The notes under the pieces: model-generated
The model's database searches: none
What the model saw: the letters and a program-made list of their open reading frames with translations, nothing else
Told to the model about the DNA's origin: nothing
Assembly: GCA_009392275.1 (NCBI GenBank)
Contig: VFGV01000015.1
Coordinates: 1-45,673, forward strand
From: SAR202 cluster bacterium
Lineage (GTDB): Bacteria > Chloroflexota > Dehalococcoidia > Lucifugimonadales > UBA2962
Direction: 5' to 3'
Length of the DNA: 45,673 bases
Part shown: positions 24,562-34,666 of the stretch, one piece after another
Numbering within the stretch: the first letter of the stretch is position 1
Layout: each line of letters opens with the position of its first letter
Position numbers and translations under genes: made by a program

Positions 24562-25602
24562 TTGAAATTGCTTAAAAAGCCAAAACTTCTAATTGCAATA
24601 ATTGTGTTTGGATCTTTATTTATAGTTGGTCTTGCAGGAGGTGGTTTAGGAGATGCATTTGGTCTTGGCTTCCTCGGTGCCCCTTTAGCTGCTTTGCAGT
24701 TGCCAGCTGAGCCTATTTCAAGTGAACCCAATATTGGCGGGTTTCATATAACTAACACTATGATCACCACTTGGATCACGATTGGTATTTTACTGATACT
24801 AGGATTTGTTGCATCGAGAAAAATAAAAGAAGTGCCTAGTGGATTCCAAAACCTTTTCGAAGTAATTATCGAATATTTTCAGAAGTTGGGAGTTGGAGTT
24901 TCGGGTAAACGCTCAGCGCAGTATATACCACTAGTTCTAACCATATTCCTGTTCATACTGATTTCAAATTGGATCGGTATTCTTCCGGGATTTGGCACCA
25001 TAGGTTGGATAGAAGATCCGCATCTAGCTATACATCATGCCGAAAAGAAAGATAAAGAGTTATCAAAAGTAAAGCTTAATATATTTAATGGTAGTGGAAA
25101 TGTTGGAGTCTTGGGTTTCGGTTCTGTTTCAGAAACTGTGACAGCAGAGGAATGGGAACACGATCATAGTATCGTTGAAGATGGGAAGCAAGCAGGTATA
25201 CTAATACCGTTCCTCCGATCCGCAAATACCGATATTAATACGACGCTGGCGATAGCGTTAGTAGCAATGTTTTTTGTTCACTTTTGGGCTCTAAGGACTT
25301 TGGGTTTCTTTTCTCACGCAACAAAATATATTAATTTTAAACAAGGCCCTATCTGGTTTGCTGTAGGTATATTAGAGCTAATCAGTGAAGTTGGCAGGGT
25401 GATCAGCTTTACATTCAGGTTGTTTGGAAATATCTTTGCAGGTGAGGTATTGTTGTTTGCGATGGCTTTCTTGATTCCAATTATAGGAATTATGCCATTT
25501 TTAGGACTAGAATTGTTCGTTGGTTTAATACAAGCATATGTTTTCTCCATGCTTACTCTAGTGTTTGCTAGTGTTGCTGGGGCGGCACATGATGATCATT
25601 AG
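24562..25602 (+). CDS. atpB: F0F1 ATP synthase subunit a, with an extra loop
   Basis: Subunit a forms the proton half-channels beside the c ring. The essential Arg lies in SFTFRLFGNIFAGE near residue 280, and the ALRTLGFFSHATKYINF and LELISEVGRVIS helices surround it. At 346 aa it is longer than common bacterial forms (about 230-300). The protein starts with a hydrophobic segment near residues 8-28. A hydrophilic insert of about 60 residues, rich in His, Glu and Lys, lies at roughly 150-215 between two transmembrane helices. The start is TTG. It is followed by atpE. Confidence 0.95.
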   Translation: MKLLKKPKLLIAIIVFGSLFIVGLAGGGLGDAFGLGFLGAPLAALQLPAEPISSEPNIGGFHITNTMITTWITIGILLILGFVASRKIKEVPSGFQNLFEVIIEYFQKLGVGVSGKRSAQYIPLVLTIFLFILISNWIGILPGFGTIGWIEDPHLAIHHAEKKDKELSKVKLNIFNGSGNVGVLGFGSVSETVTAEEWEHDHSIVEDGKQAGILIPFLRSANTDINTTLAIALVAMFFVHFWALRTLGFFSHATKYINFKQGPIWFAVGILELISEVGRVISFTFRLFGNIFAGEVLLFAMAFLIPIIGIMPFLGLELFVGLIQAYVFSMLTLVFASVAGAAHDDH

Positions 25603-25629
25603 AATCGTATAGACAGATTAAATTAAATA

Positions 25630-25643
25630 AACCTTAGGAGGTT
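25630..25643 (+). promoter_or_regulatory. Hairpin containing the atpE Shine-Dalgarno
   Basis: AACCT-TAGG-AGGTT is a perfect 5-bp stem whose loop and 3' arm contain the full AGGAGG ribosome site of atpE; the ATG follows at 25651. It could moderate initiation, but the short stem is only marginally stable. Confidence 0.4.
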
Positions 25644-25650
25644 AACTGTT

Positions 25651-25875
25651 ATGGAAGGTGATGTAGCTAGCTTAGGAGCAGGAATAGCCATGGGTGTTGG
25701 AGCTTTGGGCCCTGGCATCGGTATTGGTCTTTTGGCATCAAGCGCAATGCAGTCTATTGGACGTAATCCAGAAGCCGGTGGTTTGATTCAGCAGAACATG
25801 ATTTTAGCAATTGCGTTTACTGAAGCTATAGCTATCTATGCTTTGGTAGTCGCTATTATTATTAAATTCGTGTAA
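25651..25875 (+). CDS. atpE: F0F1 ATP synthase subunit c
   Basis: This 74 aa proteolipid of the rotor ring has two transmembrane helices. The proton-binding carboxylate is the Glu in AIAFTEAIAIY near residue 57. The conserved RNPEA loop lies at about 38-42. The residue after the Glu is Ala and no Na+-type Gln/Ser ligands are seen in helix 1, so a proton-driven enzyme is likely. The Shine-Dalgarno is a perfect AGGAGG. A strong hairpin follows the gene. Confidence 0.96.
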   Translation: MEGDVASLGAGIAMGVGALGPGIGIGLLASSAMQSIGRNPEAGGLIQQNMILAIAFTEAIAIYALVVAIIIKFV

Positions 25876-25883
25876 TAAATTTA

Positions 25884-25906
25884 GTGGCCGACACAGTTTC
25901 GGCCAC
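25884..25906 (+). promoter_or_regulatory. Strong GC-rich hairpin between atpE and atpF
   Basis: GTGGCCGA and TCGGCCAC form a perfect 8-bp stem with a 7-base loop; flanking TTTA and TAAA can extend it across a small bulge. It starts eight bases after the atpE stop codon and ends 25 bases before the atpF ATG. No long T-run follows, so partial termination or a 3'-end stabiliser for atpE mRNA is more likely than full termination. Confidence 0.7.
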
Positions 25907-25931
25907 GCACTAAAATTTTAGAAGGTATTTT

Positions 25932-26435
25932 ATGGATGCACTAGGAATAAATCTGCCTGGTTTAGTAACGCAGCTTGTAAGCTTTGCGATACTGTTTGCC
26001 GTGTTATGGATGCTGTTGTATAAACCGATATCCAAAGCAATGGGCGATAGATCAAAGAAGATACAGGACAGCTTAGAGGCCGCAGATAAAGCGCGCGAAG
26101 AAGTAAATTCTTCAAAAGAAGCTATGGAAAAGCAAATTGCGGAATCTCGAGCTGAAGGTCAGAAAATGATTGCTAACGCAAAAGATATCGCCGATAAATT
26201 CAAGGAAGAGGAATTAGCTAAAGCTCGTGAGGAAATTAATGCAGAAAAGCAAAGAGCTGAAGCTGATATCCAAAGAGAAAGAGACGCAGCTATAGATGGA
26301 CTGAGAAGAGAATTTGCATCCATAGTTGTGGATGCAGCAGAGAAGATCGTGGAAAAATCTATTGATAAGTCTCAACACACAGATTTGATAGATACGGTTG
26401 TTAAAGAGAGTGCCGTATTAAGAAAAGATAAGTGA
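25932..26435 (+). CDS. atpF: F0F1 ATP synthase subunit b
   Basis: This peripheral stalk subunit of 167 aa has one N-terminal transmembrane helix (about residues 6-28), then a long charged helix that is almost all Ala, Glu, Lys, Arg and Asp and should form the b-dimer coiled coil. An AGAAGG-type site precedes the ATG. It is single, with no b' paralogue, and sits between atpE and atpH as usual. Confidence 0.95.
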   Translation: MDALGINLPGLVTQLVSFAILFAVLWMLLYKPISKAMGDRSKKIQDSLEAADKAREEVNSSKEAMEKQIAESRAEGQKMIANAKDIADKFKEEELAKAREEINAEKQRAEADIQRERDAAIDGLRREFASIVVDAAEKIVEKSIDKSQHTDLIDTVVKESAVLRKDK

Positions 26436-26472
26436 TTATGAAGTTAAAAATTAGCTGGAGGAATAGGTAGAA

Positions 26473-27003
26473 ATGGCCGCTATTGCAATAAAAAGATATG
26501 CACAAGCGGCATTTGATATTGCCCTCAAAGAGGGGCAGCTGGATTCATGGGTGACTGATATGGAAATGGTTCAGGATTTGCTTGCCAATGAAGGGCTTGT
26601 TGAGATGTTCAATTCTCCAAGATTACCACTAGCTAAAAAACTTCAAGTGTTGGATAAATTAATTTCTGGAAAGATTAATTCATCTTCACGGAATATGATT
26701 GCATTATTAGTAAATAGAAACGCAGTGGACGGGCTTTCTGGAATAGTGAATCATTTTAAAGGATTAGTTGATGAACACAATAAAGTGGCCAGAGGAAATA
26801 TAACCTCCGCAGTTCCTTTAAGCGATAAGCAGTTGAGTAAGTTGCAAGAATCTTTACAGGGATTAATAGAGCATGAATTGATTCTTTCTAATGTTGTGGA
26901 TAAGTCAATCATAGGCGGGATGGTGGCTCGTATTGGTGACAAATTAATTGATGCTTCGCTGAGGCATAAAATTAATAAGATGAGAAGTGATCTAGTTAGG
27001 TAA
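26473..27003 (+). CDS. atpH: F0F1 ATP synthase subunit delta
   Basis: The 176 aa subunit joins the peripheral stalk to the top of F1. The N-terminal IKRYAQAAFDIALKEG and the C-terminal DKSIIGGMVARIGDKLIDASLRHKI are the recognisable OSCP/delta motifs. GGAGG lies 12 bases before the ATG. Confidence 0.95.
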   Translation: MAAIAIKRYAQAAFDIALKEGQLDSWVTDMEMVQDLLANEGLVEMFNSPRLPLAKKLQVLDKLISGKINSSSRNMIALLVNRNAVDGLSGIVNHFKGLVDEHNKVARGNITSAVPLSDKQLSKLQESLQGLIEHELILSNVVDKSIIGGMVARIGDKLIDASLRHKINKMRSDLVR

Positions 27004-27030
27004 AATATTAAGTAAATCCGGGAGAAAAAA

Positions 27031-28542
27031 ATGGCAGGTAAGGGACAGGATATAGCGGCCGTAATAAAAAAACAGATAGAAGACTTTGGAAGTGATCTCA
27101 CACTTGTTGACGTCGGCACCGTTATTGAAGTTGGTGATGGAGTGGCTAGAATACATGGATTGTCTGGAGTTAGTTATTCTGAACTTCTTGAGTTTGAAGG
27201 TGGAGTAACTGGTCTTGCGATGAACTTAGAAGAAGATTCTGTAGGAGCGGTTATTCTAGAAGATCCACTATCAGTTCAAGAAGGTTCTGAGGTACGAAGT
27301 ACTGGGAAAATAATTGAAGTTGCTGTAGGTGAAAAACTTATAGGTAGAGTTGTTGATTCTCTTGGTGAGCCAATTGATGGTAAAGGTCCTACGGGAGCGA
27401 CTGAAACTATGCCTGCTGAGATTGTGGCTCCTGACGTGGCTTCTCGAAGCCCTGTAAACACTCCTGCTGCAACTGGAATTAAAGCTGTGGATGGAATGAT
27501 ACCTATAGGCAGAGGTCAGCGTGAGTTAATAATTGGAGACAGGTCTACTGGAAAGTCAATGATTGCAATTGACACAATTATTAATCAAAAAGGTGGAGAT
27601 TTAACTTGTGTATATGTGGCCGTGGGGCAGAAGGCTTCCAAGGTTGCACAGACAGTAGCAATGCTTGAGAAATATGGAGCCATGGAGCATACCATTGTAG
27701 TAGCTGCGAACACAGCAGATCCAGCAGCAATGCAATATTTGGCCCCTTATGCCGGTTGCGCTATGGCAGAATATTTTATGAACCAAGGGAAAGATGCACT
27801 TATCGTATATGATGATTTAACGAAACATGCATGGGCATACAGACAAATGTCACTTTTGTTAAGGCGACCGCCTGGCCGTGAAGCGTATCCAGGAGATGTT
27901 TTCTATTTGCATAGTCGCTTGTTGGAGCGAGCAGCAAAGTTGGATGAAGCAAGTGGAGGCGGGTCAATAACAGCTTTACCAATTATTGAGACAACAGCTG
28001 GTGATGTTTCTGCATATGTTCCAACAAATGTTATATCTATAACGGATGGACAGATATATTTAGAATCTGAATTATTCAACTCTGGTATAAGGCCAGCGAT
28101 TAATGCTGGCTTATCAGTATCTAGAGTTGGTGGTTCTGCACAGACTAAAGCTATGAAATCTGTTGCTGGTGGATTACGTATCCAGTTAGCTCAGTATAGA
28201 GAGTTGGCTACATTCGCTCAATTTGGTACCGAGGATCTAGATGAAGCTACACGATCGCAGCTAGCTAGAGGTCAGAGAGCAGTTGAGATTTTAAAACAAG
28301 ATCAAAATAAACCTTTGACTGTAGCCGATCAGGTGGTCGTCATGTATGCCTTATCAAATGGCTACTTAGATGAGATAGAGGTGGAAAAGATACAGCAAGC
28401 GGAAGCATCATTAAATAGCTTTATGCAATCAAGTCATGCTGAGATAGTAAAGAATATTAATGACTCAGGTGACTTGAGCGACGATGTCACTAAAAAACTT
28501 GATAAAGCTCTTGAAGAATTCAAAAAGACTATGGTTGGTTAA
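27031..28542 (+). CDS. atpA: F0F1 ATP synthase subunit alpha
   Basis: This non-catalytic nucleotide-binding subunit has 503 aa. The P-loop is GDRSTGKS near residue 170 (commonly GDRQTGKT), with VYDDLTKHA for Walker B and a normal C-terminal helical domain. GGGAG precedes the ATG. It is followed by atpG after three bases. Confidence 0.97.
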   Translation: MAGKGQDIAAVIKKQIEDFGSDLTLVDVGTVIEVGDGVARIHGLSGVSYSELLEFEGGVTGLAMNLEEDSVGAVILEDPLSVQEGSEVRSTGKIIEVAVGEKLIGRVVDSLGEPIDGKGPTGATETMPAEIVAPDVASRSPVNTPAATGIKAVDGMIPIGRGQRELIIGDRSTGKSMIAIDTIINQKGGDLTCVYVAVGQKASKVAQTVAMLEKYGAMEHTIVVAANTADPAAMQYLAPYAGCAMAEYFMNQGKDALIVYDDLTKHAWAYRQMSLLLRRPPGREAYPGDVFYLHSRLLERAAKLDEASGGGSITALPIIETTAGDVSAYVPTNVISITDGQIYLESELFNSGIRPAINAGLSVSRVGGSAQTKAMKSVAGGLRIQLAQYRELATFAQFGTEDLDEATRSQLARGQRAVEILKQDQNKPLTVADQVVVMYALSNGYLDEIEVEKIQQAEASLNSFMQSSHAEIVKNINDSGDLSDDVTKKLDKALEEFKKTMVG

Positions 28543-28545
28543 CAA

Positions 28546-29403
28546 TTGGCTTCAGCACAACAATTAAAACGCAGAATTAAGAGCGTAGACAATACTTCGA
28601 AAATAACAAAAGCTATGTCTATGATTGCTGCGTCTAAAATGACGCGAGCTCAACAGATGGCTTTGCAAGGCAGGCCATATGCTGAACGCATGATGAGTTT
28701 ACTCTCAGATTTGGCAGCTCAGCCGCAATTTGAAGATGATCCTCATCCTCTTTTGACACCTCGAGAAATAAAAAAGATAGGTGTTATAGTTATAACTCCG
28801 GATCGTGGCCTTACTGGCGGATTGAATACATCTGTAAACCGATTTGCTGCCCAGCATATATTAAATTCTGGGTATGAAGCAGAGGTGGTTGCTGTTGGTA
28901 AGAAGGCGAGAGATTTTTTTGGACGAACATCGAATCTTAAAGCAGTTTTTACTGATATGGGCGATAGGCCAACTGTCGATTCTATGGCGCCAATCACAAA
29001 AGTTGTTGTCGATGAGTATACTCAAGGAAACATAGATGCTGTTTATGTCGTATATTCAAAATTTGTGAATACCACGGTTCAAAAACCGGAATTAATTACC
29101 ATATTACCAGTTGAGCCTGCAGAATTAGAGAATAAAGATAAAGTGGGTTACATTTATGAGCCTGATTCAAGCCACGTTTTAAATGAATTATTGCCTCGTT
29201 ATATTGAAATGGAGATTTATCACTCAATTTTAGAATCCATCGCCAGCGAGCAGTCTGCGCGTATGGTGGCAATGAGAAATGCTACAGATAATGCGCTCGA
29301 AATGAAATCTGATTTAACTTTAGAAATGAATAAAGTGAGACAAGAGTCTATTACAAGTGAACTGCTCGATATCGTAGGTGGCGTAGCAGCAGTAGAGGGA
29401 TAG
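28546..29403 (+). CDS. atpG: F0F1 ATP synthase subunit gamma
   Basis: This is the central rotor shaft, 285 aa. N-terminal LKRRIKSVDNTSKITKAM and C-terminal ARMVAMRNATDNA helices are the conserved coiled-coil pair. The start is TTG, three bases after the atpA stop, with the ribosome site inside the atpA end, so coupling is likely. Confidence 0.96.
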   Translation: MASAQQLKRRIKSVDNTSKITKAMSMIAASKMTRAQQMALQGRPYAERMMSLLSDLAAQPQFEDDPHPLLTPREIKKIGVIVITPDRGLTGGLNTSVNRFAAQHILNSGYEAEVVAVGKKARDFFGRTSNLKAVFTDMGDRPTVDSMAPITKVVVDEYTQGNIDAVYVVYSKFVNTTVQKPELITILPVEPAELENKDKVGYIYEPDSSHVLNELLPRYIEMEIYHSILESIASEQSARMVAMRNATDNALEMKSDLTLEMNKVRQESITSELLDIVGGVAAVEG

Positions 29404-29430
29404 AACAAATAATTAAGTTTTTTAATTTAG

Positions 29431-30840
<1,410 letters not shown>

Positions 30841-30841
30841 T

Positions 30842-31261
30842 TTGCCAACAATGCGCTTAGACATAGTAACTGCAGAGAAACTGGTCTATTCAGACGAAGT
30901 AAGCAGTGTTGTAGCTCCAGGTGCCGAAGGGCAGCTGGGCATTTTGCCTAATCATGCTCCTTTGCTGACATCTTTAATGCCTGGAGAATTGAAGGTATTA
31001 AAGGATGGCGAAGAGACTAATATAGCTGTCTCGGGTGGGTTTCTCGAGGTTTTAAAAAATGTTGTGACTGTTTTGGCTGATACCGCAGAGCGCGCAGAAG
31101 ATATTGATGTCGAAAGAGCTGAAGCAGCATTGAAGCGTGCACAAGATAAAGTAAATTCATCAGGATCTGATTTAGATCTTGAAAGAGCAATTCGCGCATT
31201 GAAACGATCTCAGGCGCGAGTCTTTGTTTCAAAGAGGAAAAGGTCTTCTAAAGCAAAGTAA
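30842..31261 (+). CDS. atpC: F0F1 ATP synthase subunit epsilon
   Basis: This 139 aa subunit has an N-terminal beta sandwich ([19 protein letters not shown] near residue 27) and a C-terminal helical hairpin ([13 protein letters not shown] onward) that can inhibit ATP hydrolysis. The start is TTG one base after the atpD stop, with GGAG ten bases upstream; an ATG three codons later is less well placed. It is the last gene of the operon and faces rex. Confidence 0.94.
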   Translation: MPTMRLDIVTAEKLVYSDEVSSVVAPGAEGQLGILPNHAPLLTSLMPGELKVLKDGEETNIAVSGGFLEVLKNVVTVLADTAERAEDIDVERAEAALKRAQDKVNSSGSDLDLERAIRALKRSQARVFVSKRKRSSKAK

Positions 31262-31316
31262 ACCAGTCTTTTATTTTCAGTTCATATTTACTATGCAACA
31301 TCGGTTACCTGCGAAA

Positions 31317-31940
31317 TTAATCGAGGTAATAAGTCATTGATTGTAAAGAAAGTACCGGGTCAATATTTCTTACAATCAATCCATTAGGTACTTTTGGCGC
31401 GATAGGTGCATAGTTGAGTATTGCTTTTATATTGGTTTCTACTAAGTCTGATATCACATTTTGGGCAATCGTTGCTGGAACCGCCAGAATGGCTATTTTA
31501 ATGTTATTATCTTTTACAATTGCCTTAATCTCATTCATTGGCAAAATTTTTATTTCGTTTACGGTCTGACCAACCTTAGACTGATCATTATCAAACGCAT
31601 AGATTATTTTGAAACCTTCTGGCACGAATCCTGGATAATTTATGATAGCTTTACCGAGGCGACCAACTCCAACAATACAAGAATTCCATTGCCTGTTTAG
31701 ACCTAAGATGTTTGTTAATTCTGCGACTAGCGACTCGATTTTGTAGCCACGTCCTTGTTTTCCAAAACGTCCAAAATAACTCAAATCTTTTCTGATTTGA
31801 GCAGGGGTTATTTGTAGCCTATCTCCTAAACTTTTGGAACTTATTACTGTTTGCCCTTCTGTGGACATTTGAGTTAAAGCTCTTATATATAAAGGCAGCC
31901 GTAATATCACAACTTCAGGAACGAAGGAATCTTTAGCCAT
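31317..31940 (-). CDS. rex: Redox-sensing transcriptional repressor Rex
   Basis: Rex senses the NADH/NAD+ ratio and represses respiratory and fermentative genes when NAD+ is high. The 207 aa protein has an N-terminal winged helix (SKSLGDRLQITPAQIRKDLSYFG, about 35-57) and a C-terminal Rossmann domain (VGVGRLGKAI near 92). A GTG two codons upstream is an alternative start. Rex converges on the ATP synthase operon and is divergent from citrate synthase, both natural Rex-type targets, and each has a Rex-like palindrome upstream. Confidence 0.95.
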   Translation of the reverse strand: MAKDSFVPEVVILRLPLYIRALTQMSTEGQTVISSKSLGDRLQITPAQIRKDLSYFGRFGKQGRGYKIESLVAELTNILGLNRQWNSCIVGVGRLGKAIINYPGFVPEGFKIIYAFDNDQSKVGQTVNEIKILPMNEIKAIVKDNNIKIAILAVPATIAQNVISDLVETNIKAILNYAPIAPKVPNGLIVRNIDPVLSLQSMTYYLD

Positions 31941-32032
31941 AATCACTTAAATGAGTTTATTTTTGGCTATTTTACGGATTAGTTATATGAGTAGTCAAAG
32001 AAAACAATTTAAAGAGATTCGTAAAATCATTT

Positions 32033-32050
32033 TTGTGGACATGTTAAAAC
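32033..32050. promoter_or_regulatory. Candidate Rex operator between rex and citrate synthase
   Basis: TTGTGGA, four bases, then TTAAAAC matches Rex-type consensus palindromes at about 10 of 14 positions. It lies in the 292-base divergent region and could serve autoregulation. Two short stems follow (CGGT/ACCG and ATGCC/GGCAT). A similar-quality match upstream of the ThiF-like gene shows how easily such sites arise by chance. Confidence 0.25.
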
Positions 32051-32093
32051 GGTGTTTACCGCATGCCATAGGCATTTAAAAGGAATTCACTTG

Positions 32094-32122
32094 TTGACAG
32101 TATTAATTTGAACTGGTAGCCT
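32094..32122 (+). promoter_or_regulatory. Candidate promoter of citrate synthase
   Basis: TTGACA (6/6) is followed after 17 bases by TAGCCT (3/6, keeping the TA and final T). The leader to the ATG would be about 100 bases. The rest of the rex to citrate synthase gap shows only two small stems at 32050-32075 and no open reading frame of note. Confidence 0.3.
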
Positions 32123-32232
32123 TTCATATGCTTTAAAGTCCTAGATACAGCAGGTTATGTGTAAAAACTTTATGCTGTTTATAGGCGTTATTTTTCATCG
32201 CAAGAATTAGAATTACGGGTTTTATTATTGGT

Positions 32233-33372
32233 ATGAGCGAACAAGAAACAGCAGATATCAGGCGTGGACTTAGAGATGTTTATATAGATCGAACACTATC
32301 GAGTTTTATTGATGGTAAAAAGGGCCAATTATTTTATCGAGGTTTTAATATTGATGATTTGGCTGAAAACTCATGTTTTGAAGAGACAGCTTATCTTTTA
32401 TTGTATGGGGACTTACCGAATTCTCAACAGTTATCAAAGTTTGATATGTTACTTAAATCATCTCGAGCGATACCAGCGGAGATATTAGAAGTTCTAAATA
32501 TCGTAAAACGGTCGCATCCAATGGATGCTTTAAGAACGGCTATTTCTGCTAGCTCGTCATTGGAAGAGAACGTTGAAGATATATCGCTTGAATCTACTCT
32601 CCTTAAAGGTGTCAAGCTTACTGCTATGGCTCCAACGATTGTGGCATCTCATTATAGGTTGAGTATCGGTAAGGATCCAATTAGTCCTCGAGATGACCTA
32701 AGTCATGCCGCTAACTTTCTGTATATGTTATCAGGAGATGTACCCGACCCAGATGATGCTGCACTTATAGATAAAGACTTTGTATTACACGCTGAACATG
32801 GAATTAATGCATCATCGTTCGCTGCTCGAATAGCAGCCTCAACAAAAGCCGATATACATTGTGCTGTAACCGCAGGCATAGCAGTTTTAAAAGGTCCTTC
32901 ACACGGTGGGGCAGCAGAAGGGGTAATGCAGATGGCTCTTGAGATTGGTACAAAGGATAATGCCAGAGATTATGTTAAATCCAGTTTAAAGAATAGAAAA
33001 GTTATAGTTGGATTTGGACATCGTGTTTATAGAACTGAGGATCCCAGAGCTAAACATTTAAAAGAAGATGCAAGGAAGCTTAGTGAAAGAAAAGGTGACC
33101 CAAAGTGGTTTGCAATTCTTGAAGAAGTTGCTGAGGCAATGGAGCCTTATGCCAAAAAGGGCATAGCACAGAATGTAGATTTTTGGTCAGGTGCAATATA
33201 TCAAATATTGTCTATTCCAGAGCAGTTATATATTCCTATATTTGCTATGGGCAGAGTACCTGGATGGACAGCACAAGTTCTCGAACAGCTAGACAACAAT
33301 ATACTGTTGCGGCCGCGACTTTTGTACGTCGGTGATAAGAATCGTGAATATATCAAGATGGATAATCGCTAG
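32233..33372 (+). CDS. gltA: Citrate synthase (or 2-methylcitrate synthase)
   Basis: The enzyme condenses acetyl-CoA with oxaloacetate at the entry to the TCA cycle. It is a 379 aa short-type enzyme. Catalytic His residues are in HAEHGINASSFAAR near 190 and GFGHRVYRTEDPRA near 258, and the catalytic Asp is in NVDFWSG near 316. A methylcitrate role cannot be excluded by motifs alone. It is divergent from rex, followed by a MidA-type gene. Confidence 0.93.
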   Translation: MSEQETADIRRGLRDVYIDRTLSSFIDGKKGQLFYRGFNIDDLAENSCFEETAYLLLYGDLPNSQQLSKFDMLLKSSRAIPAEILEVLNIVKRSHPMDALRTAISASSSLEENVEDISLESTLLKGVKLTAMAPTIVASHYRLSIGKDPISPRDDLSHAANFLYMLSGDVPDPDDAALIDKDFVLHAEHGINASSFAARIAASTKADIHCAVTAGIAVLKGPSHGGAAEGVMQMALEIGTKDNARDYVKSSLKNRKVIVGFGHRVYRTEDPRAKHLKEDARKLSERKGDPKWFAILEEVAEAMEPYAKKGIAQNVDFWSGAIYQILSIPEQLYIPIFAMGRVPGWTAQVLEQLDNNILLRPRLLYVGDKNREYIKMDNR

Positions 33373-33460
33373 GCGCTAGAATAAATCTCTTAATTCTGCC
33401 ACTAATGTCTTTGTTTTAGTAAAGGTATTGTTGATAAACATATATGAGTGCTGCAAGCTT

Positions 33461-34666
33461 ATGAACGGAAATACCGAACAATCAAGCCATGTGATTAATG
33501 AGATACGCACCAGGATAACGGAAAAAGGCAAAATCTCATTTTCAGAATTTATGGAAGTTGCTTTGTATTTGCCTGGTTATGGTTACTATTGCTCAGATGA
33601 AAAGCAACCGTATCGAGAAGATTATTATACGAGTCCTTCTGTGTCTCCCGTATTCGGAGCGTGCATTGCAATTCAGTTAAGGCAGATGTGGATGTTATTG
33701 GACAGGCCGAAAGAAATTGCTGTAGTTGAAATCGGGTCAGGCAATGGTGTTTTATCGCGAGACATCACTAACGCTGCAGGCAAATTGGATATTGAGTTTG
33801 CTGACAGTTTAAAATATTTTTCTACTGATATTAGAGATGAAGTGCCCACTCAGATAACTGGCTGTGTAATTTCAAATGAGCTTTTAGATGCCTTTCCTGT
33901 AGCACGGTTTAAAATTTTAGACGGCGAAATTCACGAGGTTTTTGTTGCTCTGGATGATAACGAAAATATAGTTGAAATTACAGAAAGAAGTTCTAATTCA
34001 CTGATAAACGAATATCTAAACTCTTTAGAGACCCCGTTGGCCGATGGTCAAAAAGGTGAATTTAATACAGGGATAGATAATTGGATGGCTAGGGTGTCAG
34101 ATATTCTTAAGGAAGGGTTTATTATAACTATTGATTATGGATCCTATAAAGATGACTTGTACTCAAAATCAAATTTTAAGGGAAGCCTTCAAACATATTA
34201 TAAACATGTTTATGGTTTGAGCCCATATCAAAAAATTGGTCAGCAGGATCTCACGGCAAAAGTCGATTTTTCAAGGGTAATAGAATCGGGCGCAAAAAAT
34301 GGAATCTTCAATATAGGCCTAATAGATCAAGCTGAATTTTTGCAAAATACCGGAATTGTGCAAATGCAAAACCATCTTAGGAATATAAGTTTAAATATTA
34401 ATGAGAAGCAAGAAAATTTACATTCAATTGATATGTTGTGTCGGCCTGAAAACCTTGGTGGGTTTAAAGTCTTGATTCAATCTAAGCAGCAGACTGAGCT
34501 ATCTCTGGAAAAATTATGGCCATCGATTGATGAGTTAGAGTCTTTTGCTAAATATACACCATTGAAGAATAACGATCATATTAAAATACTCTCCAATAAA
34601 TACTCAAATTCTTATATTGAAATTGATGATTTGTTTGAAGGGTTTACAGAAACATCTAATCAGTAG
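33461..34666 (+). CDS. MidA/NDUFAF7-family SAM-dependent methyltransferase
   Basis: This 401 aa protein belongs to COG1565 (DUF185). Family marks are ISFSEFMEVALYLPGYGYY near the start, the SAM loop VEIGSGNGVLSRDI, ISNELLDAFPVARF and FIITIDYGSY. The eukaryotic member NDUFAF7 methylates an arginine of a complex I subunit; bacterial targets are less clear. I chose the ATG at 33461 because it gives the normal N-terminus; a TTG at 33428 would add eleven unconserved residues. Its end overlaps the converging trmI gene by 11 bases. Confidence 0.88.
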   Translation: MNGNTEQSSHVINEIRTRITEKGKISFSEFMEVALYLPGYGYYCSDEKQPYREDYYTSPSVSPVFGACIAIQLRQMWMLLDRPKEIAVVEIGSGNGVLSRDITNAAGKLDIEFADSLKYFSTDIRDEVPTQITGCVISNELLDAFPVARFKILDGEIHEVFVALDDNENIVEITERSSNSLINEYLNSLETPLADGQKGEFNTGIDNWMARVSDILKEGFIITIDYGSYKDDLYSKSNFKGSLQTYYKHVYGLSPYQKIGQQDLTAKVDFSRVIESGAKNGIFNIGLIDQAEFLQNTGIVQMQNHLRNISLNINEKQENLHSIDMLCRPENLGGFKVLIQSKQQTELSLEKLWPSIDELESFAKYTPLKNNDHIKILSNKYSNSYIEIDDLFEGFTETSNQ

